DNA of 64,000 nucleotides, from contig NZ_LR134388.1 in the NCBI RefSeq assembly GCF_900637685.1, positions 124,001 through 188,000 on the forward strand, read 5' to 3'. The notes under the pieces were generated by a model, which did not search any database, had not been told where the DNA came from, and was given only the letters and a program-made list of their open reading frames with translations. A program made the position numbers and the translations under genes. Positions 57,576 through 64,000 of the stretch are shown piece by piece; positions within the stretch are counted from its first letter, which is position 1, and every line of letters begins with the position of its first letter. This DNA is from Legionella sainthelensi (GTDB lineage: Bacteria; Pseudomonadota; Gammaproteobacteria; Legionellales; Legionellaceae).

Positions 57576-57761
57576 GGGATTTTGGGAATTTTGGAGATAT
57601 TGATATCCTCCTCACGCAAGCGAATAGGTATCGACTTAAGGAAAGATGAGGCTTGCTTTTAAGGTGTTGCTTGTCAACCTTTCATCTTCTGCGCAAGCAG
57701 GAGGTCTATTAAGGGTGATGCAGCAAAAGAGAAGTTTCTAGTAAAAATTGTTGTTTTTTAG

Positions 57762-57783
57762 ACCTTCCGCTCTGGCGGAAGGT
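57762..57783. terminator. GC-rich hairpin between convergent genes
   Basis: ACCTTCCGC (57762-57770), TCTG loop, GCGGAAGGT (57775-57783). It lies between the giant protein's stop and the convergent hydrolase stop. No T-run follows in either direction, so it is a moderate call. Confidence 0.5.
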
Positions 57784-57843
57784 GACAATGAAGAAAAGTA
57801 TTAAGCGCCCCCGATTTTAATTTAAATAAATCATAGCAACTGG

Positions 57844-58629
57844 CTACACGCATTGATTAACACAGTGGACAATTTGATCTAAATCATTATCTAAGGGTAA
57901 TACATGGGCTGAGTTTTTTAACCAATGTATGTTTGCTTTAGGTAGATGAGAAAACATTTTTTCTACTTCGGTGGATGCGACAACAACATCATGAGTTCCC
58001 AGAAAAAGATCTGTGGGGCACTTAGGAGGCACCCATTGATGCTCTTGGATTAAAGCAAACAGTTCAAGGAGTGCGGAAAGAGGGACTCTGCGATAGGATA
58101 TTTCGGTGTGATTGTCACTGACAAGATTACCCGCCATGCCACGTAGCTCACAAAATCCCAGATTCTTAAGTAGCGTAATTAATTTGATATTGCGATCAAT
58201 ATTCATCTGCAATTTTAAGGCAGGGGCTAAAAGAAACATGTGATTAAATGAATAAGTTAGGCTCAGCTTGCACGCCAACAATGCGCCAAGGGAGACACCT
58301 AATACATCTACTTTGTGATATTCTTTAAATAATAGGTCACATTCTTGATTGGCATGAACTACCCAATCATTTCTTTTTGCTTTGGCGAAAGCAGCAATAC
58401 TTTCAGCATGCCCGGGTAGTGCCGGACATACTATGGCATCATAATTTTTTAATTGAGGAATGAGGTAACGATAAACAGCAGGGGATGATGTAAATCCATG
58501 AAGAAGTAGTAAGGCGCGATCTTTTTTTGTGCCTCGTTGGTTAATGGGTTTAAGAAGTGAAAAATCCTCTTTTTTCAAAGTAAGAAGTTGTTTTCCCCGG
58601 CACATAAAACGAAAATCATTATAAATCAT
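57844..58629 (-). CDS. Alpha/beta hydrolase, carboxylesterase/lipase-like
   Basis: 261 residues. The oxyanion segment LLLHGFTSSPAVYRYL is followed by the nucleophile elbow GVSLGAL (Ser). The acid is probably Asp in LFLGTHDVVV, and the His is in NSAHVLPLDND. This is the layout of Est30-like carboxylesterases and monoacylglycerol lipases. No signal peptide is visible, so it is probably cytoplasmic, unless translocated. The start could be 58629 or the Met eight codons later. It is a lone minus-strand gene. Confidence 0.85.
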   Translation of the reverse strand: MIYNDFRFMCRGKQLLTLKKEDFSLLKPINQRGTKKDRALLLLHGFTSSPAVYRYLIPQLKNYDAIVCPALPGHAESIAAFAKAKRNDWVVHANQECDLLFKEYHKVDVLGVSLGALLACKLSLTYSFNHMFLLAPALKLQMNIDRNIKLITLLKNLGFCELRGMAGNLVSDNHTEISYRRVPLSALLELFALIQEHQWVPPKCPTDLFLGTHDVVVASTEVEKMFSHLPKANIHWLKNSAHVLPLDNDLDQIVHCVNQCV

Positions 58630-58820
58630 GAGTAGTCCATTTTTTTTGTATTTATTTTGAAAATTTAGAGTAAATTGATTTCATATATAATTTATCAAAA
58701 ATAATCCTTGATAAGATTATAGTATACAATAAAGCGTATGCTAGCACTGTTTCTAGAGCATTACCTCTGATGATGTGCTATCTTTAAAAATAATAGGGGT
58801 AGTTTACTGAGGTTCAATAT

Positions 58821-59651
58821 ATGAATGAAAACCAAGACAAATCAATAAGCCAAGAGCCACCAAAGACAGATACAACGCCTAAAACAGATCAAACAGCAAA
58901 AACAGATACGGTTGCTCCGCCAAAGCCTGATGAAATCACCGTGCCATCTACAGATGGACCTAAGCCTGATGCGAATAAAGACAAAGCGAAGAAAGGCGGG
59001 GAAGAGGCAACCCCTTCATCTGACAAAAAGGAGAAAAAAGGGATCGATTCAGGCAGCCAAGACCCAAGGATGAAACTTATCGATGAACTGTCGCAGATGG
59101 TCCAATCTATAAATGATGATGTTAATGATGCCTTAAAAAGTGGAATGAAGAAACTGGGCGATAAATTCGCAAAAACAGAATTAGGCCAGGCTTTAGGTGA
59201 CTTAAAGAAGGAGTTGGGTGAGGCAAAAGACAGATTAAAAGAGGCTGCTATAGAGGGCGCAAATGAGAAATGGGATGAATTGAAAAACTCTGAAAGCCTA
59301 AAGCCTATCGCCGATACACTCTCAACTATTAAAAATAAGGTGGGTGATATCGGTGACCAAATAAATAGTAGTGCGGTTGGTTTAGTACAATCAGCTACCG
59401 AAAAAGTAAGTAATGTTGCGAAAAAGGATGGAAGTACTGAGGAGCAAGGTAAAAATATTGGCATGGATTCCCCTAAAAGTAGTGATGTATCTCCCACAAA
59501 ATCATCTGCATCACAGAAAGTTCAAGAAATTGAGTTGCAAGATATGTCCAGTAAGAGAGAGTCTACAAAAGAAGGACCTGATTTAGATAAAGATAAAGAA
59601 ATGGAACAGGGAGGTAAAAGTATGGGAATGGGTAGCGGAAGCAGTAGTTAA
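58821..59651 (+). CDS. Hydrophilic, partly disordered helical protein, hypothetical
   Basis: 276 residues, unrecognised. Residues 1-~80 are Lys/Thr/Pro/Asp-rich and disordered (KTDTTPKTDQTAKTDTVAPP). Residues ~85-205 form amphipathic helices with an apolipoprotein/LEA-like look (LGDLKKELGEAKDRLKEAA, ADTLSTIKNKVGDIGDQINS). The tail is Ser/Lys/Glu-rich ending in GMGSGSSS. There are no Cys, signal peptide or membrane segment. GAGG precedes the ATG. Such helices may bind membranes or protect against stress; no function is claimed. Confidence 0.7.
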   Translation: MNENQDKSISQEPPKTDTTPKTDQTAKTDTVAPPKPDEITVPSTDGPKPDANKDKAKKGGEEATPSSDKKEKKGIDSGSQDPRMKLIDELSQMVQSINDDVNDALKSGMKKLGDKFAKTELGQALGDLKKELGEAKDRLKEAAIEGANEKWDELKNSESLKPIADTLSTIKNKVGDIGDQINSSAVGLVQSATEKVSNVAKKDGSTEEQGKNIGMDSPKSSDVSPTKSSASQKVQEIELQDMSSKRESTKEGPDLDKDKEMEQGGKSMGMGSGSSS

Positions 59652-59717
59652 TTAATATTAAAACAAATGATGGAAGGTTATAATTATACGATATTCGATT
59701 TACTTTACCCTATTTCG

Positions 59718-59758
59718 AAACAGACCCTGTTATTGTTTGTAATAAGCAGGGTCTGTTT
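59718..59758. terminator. Bidirectional terminator between the helical protein and guaC
   Basis: Perfect 12-base stem AAACAGACCCTG (59718-59729) / CAGGGTCTGTTT (59747-59758), with TTATT/AATAA extending it inward. It sits between convergent genes, with A/T-rich flanks. Confidence 0.8.
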
Positions 59759-59766
59759 TGTGTCTT

Positions 59767-60777
59767 TTAACCTAATAACTTGTGAGGCAAACTTTCAATG
59801 CGGCCAGCTTGCGTGACAATGACGTAATTTAATTTACGTTGTAGCTCACTGATGGTATCCGAACCTGCATAAGTTAAACCTGATCGTAATCCTCCGACAA
59901 TATCGGCAATAATTGCATCGGGATTGTCTTTGAAAGGAACTTCTGTTGCTACGCCTTCGGCGGTTTTCCATTCGTGCATTTCACCTAAGAAATTCTCTTG
60001 TGCTTCTTTAGAAGCCATACCTCGGTAACGTTTTACTTTAGTGCCATCCTTTTTTTGAATGACCTCACCAGGAGTTGGAGACGTTCCAGCTAACATACCG
60101 CCGATCATCACAAAATCAGCACCAAAAGCTAACGCTTTTACTATATCTCCAGATGTTTTAATTCCCCCATCCGCAACAATAGAGCGATCCGCACGTGAGC
60201 AATCTTGGATACAGGTTAACATTGGGACTCCAAAACCTGTTTTGATGCGGGTGCTGCATACAGAACCACCACCAATTCCGGCTTTGATGATGTCAGCACC
60301 ACAGGAGGCAAGATAATCGGCGCCTGCGTAGGTGGCAACATTTCCTGCCATCAGACAACGATCAGCGAGTATTTTACGTAAGCTTTTTAGTGTTTTTCCC
60401 ACATATTTGGCGTGAGCATGGGCAACGTCGACACAAAAATAGTCAGCACCTGCATCGCGTAATGCTTCGGCTCGTTCCAGTTCAGCTGTAGAGCAGCCAA
60501 CAGAGACAAAAACGATGCCGCTACACTTTTTAAATTCGGCGATATTATCTTCAACAGTCATAAAGCGGTGTAAAGCGCCCATAGCTCCTTTAGAGGTCAT
60601 GAAATTTGCCATGGCACTTTCAGTAATCGTATCCATATTAGAGCTGATTACAGGTAGTTCCAGGGTTAGCTTGCCTAAGCGATCCTTACTCGTGGTTTCT
60701 ACTACCCTTCTTGACTCATGATGATTGTATGAAGGAACAAGGAGAACGTCATCAAAGGTGATGGCATGGTCTGTCAT
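59767..60777 (-). CDS. guaC: GMP reductase
   Basis: 336 residues, without the CBS insert of IMP dehydrogenase. It converts GMP to IMP with NADPH for purine salvage. The N-terminus ITFDDVLLVPSYNH is typical of the IMPDH/GMPR fold. The catalytic Cys is in GGGSVCSTRIKTGFGVPML, and FVMIGGMLAGTSPTPGE is the phosphate-binding segment. AEGVATEVPFKDN late in the protein matches GMP reductase rather than IMPDH. It is preceded by its own spacer and ends in a bidirectional terminator. Confidence 0.9.
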   Translation of the reverse strand: MTDHAITFDDVLLVPSYNHHESRRVVETTSKDRLGKLTLELPVISSNMDTITESAMANFMTSKGAMGALHRFMTVEDNIAEFKKCSGIVFVSVGCSTAELERAEALRDAGADYFCVDVAHAHAKYVGKTLKSLRKILADRCLMAGNVATYAGADYLASCGADIIKAGIGGGSVCSTRIKTGFGVPMLTCIQDCSRADRSIVADGGIKTSGDIVKALAFGADFVMIGGMLAGTSPTPGEVIQKKDGTKVKRYRGMASKEAQENFLGEMHEWKTAEGVATEVPFKDNPDAIIADIVGGLRSGLTYAGSDTISELQRKLNYVIVTQAGRIESLPHKLLG

Positions 60778-60886
60778 GGTAAATCCTTAAAGTGCATACT
60801 ATAACGCACATTTCGCAACAGGTCTATTTTTGTTTATTCTTCGTAAAATATGATTCTTCACTGTGCATTTATGCGCACAAAAAACG

Positions 60887-60912
60887 TGATCGAATCAAAA
60901 GTGATTCGATCA
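60887..60912 (-). terminator. Rho-independent terminator of the PhoH-like gene
   Basis: Perfect 11-base stem TGATCGAATCA / TGATTCGATCA with an AAAG loop, followed on the minus strand by CGTTTTTT. It ends the transcript from 62345. Confidence 0.85.
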
Positions 60913-60950
60913 AGACAAATAAAGATAAGTTTTCTGTTTAAGGTTATGGG

Positions 60951-62345
60951 TTATAAATGTTCCGCGGCATAAAATGCAAGTCTTGAACGTTCTCCCCGGG
61001 TTAAGCTCATATGGGCACTATGTTCCCAATGTTTAAAACGATCGACTGCGAAAGTTAAACCGGAAGTTGTTTCGCTTAGATAAGGAGTGTCTATTTGTTT
61101 GATGTCTCCAAGACAAATAATTTTTGTGCCAGGCCCGGCGCGTGTAACCAAAGTTTTAATTTGCTTGGGGGTTAAATTTTGTGCTTCATCAATAATAATG
61201 TAACGATTTAAAAAAGTACGACCGCGCATAAAGTTTAAAGAGCGGATTTTAATTTTATTTTGTAATAAATCCTGGGTGGCACCCCGTCCAAAACTACCTC
61301 CCACTTGTGAGCTATGGAGTACTTCTAAATTATCCATCAATGCGCCCATCCATGGAGTCATTTTTTCTTCTTCCGTGCCTGGAAGAAAACCAATATCTTC
61401 ACCTACAGGAATAGTGACACGCGTCATTAAAATTTCAGAGTAACGGTTTTGATCCAAAACTTGGGTTAATCCCGCAGCGATTGTCAGCAGCGTTTTTCCT
61501 GTACCTGCAGGGCCTTGCAAGCTGACAAAATCAATCTCCGGATCTAAAAGTAGATTTAAGGAAAAATTTTGTTCGCGATTTTTTGCATGAATTCCCCACA
61601 CAGAATGTTTGGTGTAGTCACGAATCAGTTGAATGACCGCATGATCATTTTCTAGTTTTTTTACGATGGCTTGAAATTGGTCATCTTCGGTACTGAGACA
61701 ATCATTTGGATTCCATTGTTCAATTAATGGGCCAGTTACTTTGTAAAAAGTTTTGCCACTTTCTTGCCAAGAACCCATATCTTTAGCATGAGTTTCCCAG
61801 AACTCATTGTCGAGTATATGTAAGCCTCGATGCAAAAGATTGACATCATCGAGTACTTGGTCACTGTAGTAATCTTCTGCAAGAATCCCTAGTATTCCTG
61901 CTTTGATGCGCAAGTTAATGTCCTTTGACACGATAATAACTTGCTTTGTTCCTGCATGTTTTTTTTGTAATCCTAGGGCAGTGGCAAGAATGGTATTGTC
62001 TACCTTATGCCCAGGTAATGTAGATGGAACTACCTGGTTAAATTCGTCGGTTTGAAAATACAGTTTGCCGCTACATCTTTTTTTATCCGAATAATTGGGG
62101 ATTGGTAAACCAGAGACGATTTGTTCATGGGAGGAATTGCTCATCAGTTCCACCAACATACGATTGGTTTGTCGTACGTTGCGTGCTACTTCCGATGTAC
62201 CCATTTTATGATTGTCTAATTCTTCTAATACAACCATTGGCAAGTAGATATCATGCTCTTCGAAATGATAGATGGCCGTAGGATCATGCATTAGAATATT
62301 CGTATCGAGTACAAACAGTTTTGGAATGGTATTGCTTTTATCCAT
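60951..62345 (-). CDS. phoH: PIN-PhoH (PhoH2-type) ATPase/ribonuclease
   Basis: 464 residues. An N-terminal PIN domain (LFVLDTNILMHDPTA, then LPMVVLEELDNHK, residues ~9-150) is fused to a PhoH ATPase. The Walker A motif is LQGPAGTGKTLLT and the Walker B motif IIIDEAQNLTPKQ. GTEEEKMTPWMG is a PhoH signature. In mycobacteria, PhoH2 is an RNA helicase/ribonuclease; the same activity is inferred. It is downstream of bcp by 31 bases and may share the smpB-bcp transcript. Confidence 0.92.
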   Translation of the reverse strand: MDKSNTIPKLFVLDTNILMHDPTAIYHFEEHDIYLPMVVLEELDNHKMGTSEVARNVRQTNRMLVELMSNSSHEQIVSGLPIPNYSDKKRCSGKLYFQTDEFNQVVPSTLPGHKVDNTILATALGLQKKHAGTKQVIIVSKDINLRIKAGILGILAEDYYSDQVLDDVNLLHRGLHILDNEFWETHAKDMGSWQESGKTFYKVTGPLIEQWNPNDCLSTEDDQFQAIVKKLENDHAVIQLIRDYTKHSVWGIHAKNREQNFSLNLLLDPEIDFVSLQGPAGTGKTLLTIAAGLTQVLDQNRYSEILMTRVTIPVGEDIGFLPGTEEEKMTPWMGALMDNLEVLHSSQVGGSFGRGATQDLLQNKIKIRSLNFMRGRTFLNRYIIIDEAQNLTPKQIKTLVTRAGPGTKIICLGDIKQIDTPYLSETTSGLTFAVDRFKHWEHSAHMSLTRGERSRLAFYAAEHL

Positions 62346-62376
62346 AAATTCACCTTTTATGATGGGGCTTTTGTCA

Positions 62377-62829
62377 TTATTTTAAAGTATCTAACACTTC
62401 ATCCACATGACCATTGACCTTAACTTTTCGCCATTCTTTCAGCAGTTTGCCTTGAGGATCAATGATAAAAGTACTGCGTTCAATACCACGCACTTGTTTG
62501 CCATACATGGATTTCATTTTTATGACATCAAATAATTGGCATAAGTGTTCGTCCTGGTCACTAATGAGCTCAAAGGGAAAGCATTGTTTGACTTTAAAAT
62601 TTTCATGTGATTTTAAACTGTCGCGAGAAATTCCAAATATTTGTGTGTTTAATGCTTGGAATTGGGGATAGGCATCTCTGAAGTTTTGACCTTCAGTGGT
62701 GCATCCTGGAGTTGCATCCTTAGGATAAAAATAAAGAACTACATATTGTCCCAGATAATCATTAAGTTGGCCTGACAGCCCGCTTGTTGCAGTAAAGGTA
62801 AAATTAGGTACGGATTCTCCTGTATTCAT
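62377..62829 (-). CDS. bcp: Thioredoxin-dependent peroxiredoxin, Bcp/PrxQ
   Basis: 150 residues from ATG 62829, supported by GGGAGAG upstream and the TGATG overlap with the smpB stop; the frame extends into smpB but that is not coding for Bcp. It reduces peroxides. The peroxidatic Cys is C43 in ATPGCTTEGQNF. E. coli Bcp has its resolving Cys five residues later; here that place is not Cys. C83 (KQCFPFEL) is the likely resolving residue, as in the Cys84-type enzymes (inference). Confidence 0.93.
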   Translation of the reverse strand: MNTGESVPNFTFTATSGLSGQLNDYLGQYVVLYFYPKDATPGCTTEGQNFRDAYPQFQALNTQIFGISRDSLKSHENFKVKQCFPFELISDQDEHLCQLFDVIKMKSMYGKQVRGIERSTFIIDPQGKLLKEWRKVKVNGHVDEVLDTLK

Positions 62830-63305
62830 CAGTCTCTCCCTGTTTTTTTCATGATGCGTGAGCGATCTCTTTGCCATTCACGATCTTTAATTGTATCCCG
62901 TTTGTCATGCTCCTTTTTACCTTTGGCCAGAGCAATTTTTATTTTTATTTTATTTTTTTTCCAGTATAAGGAGAGTGGTATTATGGTATATCCTTGGCGC
63001 TCGACACTTCCAATGAGTTGATTCAATTCTTTTTTATTTAATAAAAGCTTTCGAGTACGGATTGGATCTGGAATGGTATGTGTCGAGGCTGTAATTAGTG
63101 GTTGAATTTGTGCACCTAATAAAAAAGCTTCGCTATTTTTTATAATAACGTGTGAGTCGGATAAATTAATTTTTCCGGCACGTAAGCTTTTCACTTCCCA
63201 GCCTTCAAGGACAAGACCAGCTTCGTATTGTTCTTCAATAAAATAATCAAAACTAGCTTTTCGATTGAAAACAATAGTTGAATCGGATTGTTTTTTGTTG
63301 GTCAT
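62829..63305 (-). CDS. smpB: SsrA-binding protein
   Basis: 158 residues. SmpB delivers tmRNA to stalled ribosomes. The N-terminal beta-barrel has [19 protein letters not shown] and [16 protein letters not shown], both strongly conserved. The C-terminal basic tail ([17 protein letters not shown]) is standard. It overlaps bcp by one base (TGATG) and ends a cluster begun by trhO, whose stop is 5 bases upstream. ssrA itself is not seen in this window. Confidence 0.97.
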   Translation of the reverse strand: MTNKKQSDSTIVFNRKASFDYFIEEQYEAGLVLEGWEVKSLRAGKINLSDSHVIIKNSEAFLLGAQIQPLITASTHTIPDPIRTRKLLLNKKELNQLIGSVERQGYTIIPLSLYWKKNKIKIKIALAKGKKEHDKRDTIKDREWQRDRSRIMKKTGRD

Positions 63306-63310
63306 AAAAT

Positions 63311-64000
63311 TTATTCTTTAGCACGCTCGCGATCATGCTTGTAATCTAATGGTAGTTGAGGATAGACCCTATTTAACTCTTGATCAACTGCCACTCGGTT
63401 ATCAAATACAAAGCATTGGCCTTGCCAGAGCGATTTTTCTTTGGGCATTTGTTCGATATAATTAAGAATACCATCATGTAAATGAAAAACATTTTCAAAA
63501 CCAAGCTCTTTTAAATAAGCGGTTGATTTTTCACAACGGATGCCACCAGTACAAAACATGGCTATCTTTTTATCTTTTTTGTCAAGCAAACATTGTTGTA
63601 CGTATTCTGGAAAATCGCGAAAATTTTCGGTATTGGGATTAATTGCGTTTTTGAATGTTCCTAATTCAAATTCATAATCATTACGGGTATCGATTAACAC
63701 TACGTCAGGATCTGAAATTAATTGGTTCCATTCCTGAGGGGTTAGATAAGTCCCTACAGTCTTTAATGGGTCCACATTTTTTATGCCCATAGTCACAATT
63801 TCTTTGCGAAGTTTGACTTTAGATTTTTCAAAAGGATTGTCGTTATCAAACGTTTCTTTGAATTTTAAATCGGCTAGACGTTCATCCTGATGGATGAATT
63901 GATAAAAAAGATCCATTTGCTCTCGTGTGCCTGCAAAACTACCGTTAATTCCTTCGGATGCCAATATAATTGTGCCTTTGATACCCATTTCTAGCATTTT
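63311..64000 (-). CDS. trhO: tRNA uridine 5-hydroxylase TrhO (rhodanese type), 5'-truncated by window edge
   Basis: Visible C-terminal ~230 residues. TrhO/YceA hydroxylates U34 of some tRNAs in the cmo5U/mo5U pathway. The family N-terminal segment [17 protein letters not shown] is present, followed by the rhodanese domain with [16 protein letters not shown] and the active Cys loop [17 protein letters not shown]. The frame stays open to base 64000, so the true start lies outside. It is 5 bases upstream of smpB and probably co-transcribed. Confidence 0.9.
   Translation of the reverse strand, partial: KMLEMGIKGTIILASEGINGSFAGTREQMDLFYQFIHQDERLADLKFKETFDNDNPFEKSKVKLRKEIVTMGIKNVDPLKTVGTYLTPQEWNQLISDPDVVLIDTRNDYEFELGTFKNAINPNTENFRDFPEYVQQCLLDKKDKKIAMFCTGGIRCEKSTAYLKELGFENVFHLHDGILNYIEQMPKEKSLWQGQCFVFDNRVAVDQELNRVYPQLPLDYKHDRERAKE

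Overview
The window is AT-rich DNA from a gammaproteobacterium, most likely a Legionella or close relative. The housekeeping genes are gammaproteobacterial and include the conserved order rppH-ptsP-lgt-thyA. They alternate with blocks of large signal-less proteins that have coiled coils, late hydrophobic segments, internal repeats or acidic C-termini, as is common for Dot/Icm-type effectors. The genus call is an inference from gene content; there is no rRNA here and I see no convincing tRNA gene.

Layout. 1-7.8 kb: the end of a Gfo/Idh/MocA oxidoreductase, a membrane-anchored hypothetical, then a pterin/replication block (folM-like pteridine reductase diverging from a MidA-type methyltransferase, a PTPS-family enzyme with a Glu-type active-site motif, priA, a thioesterase). 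7.9-11.1 kb: a repeat protein with eight 27-residue units and small helical proteins. 11.5-15.5 kb: an outer-membrane/CHASE2-adenylate cyclase/FecR operon. 15.7-22.8 kb: a frameshifted YVTN-propeller secreted protein, then thyA-lgt-ptsP-rppH with ptsP also frameshifted. 23.1-32.2 kb: a tandem array of five paralogues sharing an N-terminal domain with invariant Cys, His and Asp. 32.5-47.1 kb: asparaginase, glmU, a VUT-like transporter, effector-like proteins, a permuted NlpC/P60 protein, metG-rnfB-nth, queC and manC. 47.3-59.7 kb: an effector-like membrane protein, a secreted RNase T2, a GIN-domain lipoprotein, a 1905-residue Big2/lectin surface protein, an alpha/beta hydrolase and a disordered helical protein. 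59.8-64 kb: guaC, phoH-like, bcp, smpB and the start-truncated trhO.

The strongest candidate for something undescribed is the five-gene array at 23.1-32.2 kb. All members keep Cys, His-x-Trp and Tyr-Asp in the order seen in transglutaminase/papain-like cysteine enzymes. Four have a TATAAT box starting at exactly the same distance from the start codon, and the fifth is little more than the core domain. Three genes in the window (YVTN protein, ptsP, third paralogue) are each broken by one missing base in a short homopolymer and each is restored to family length by adding it. That pattern suggests assembly error, though real mutation or phase variation is not excluded.
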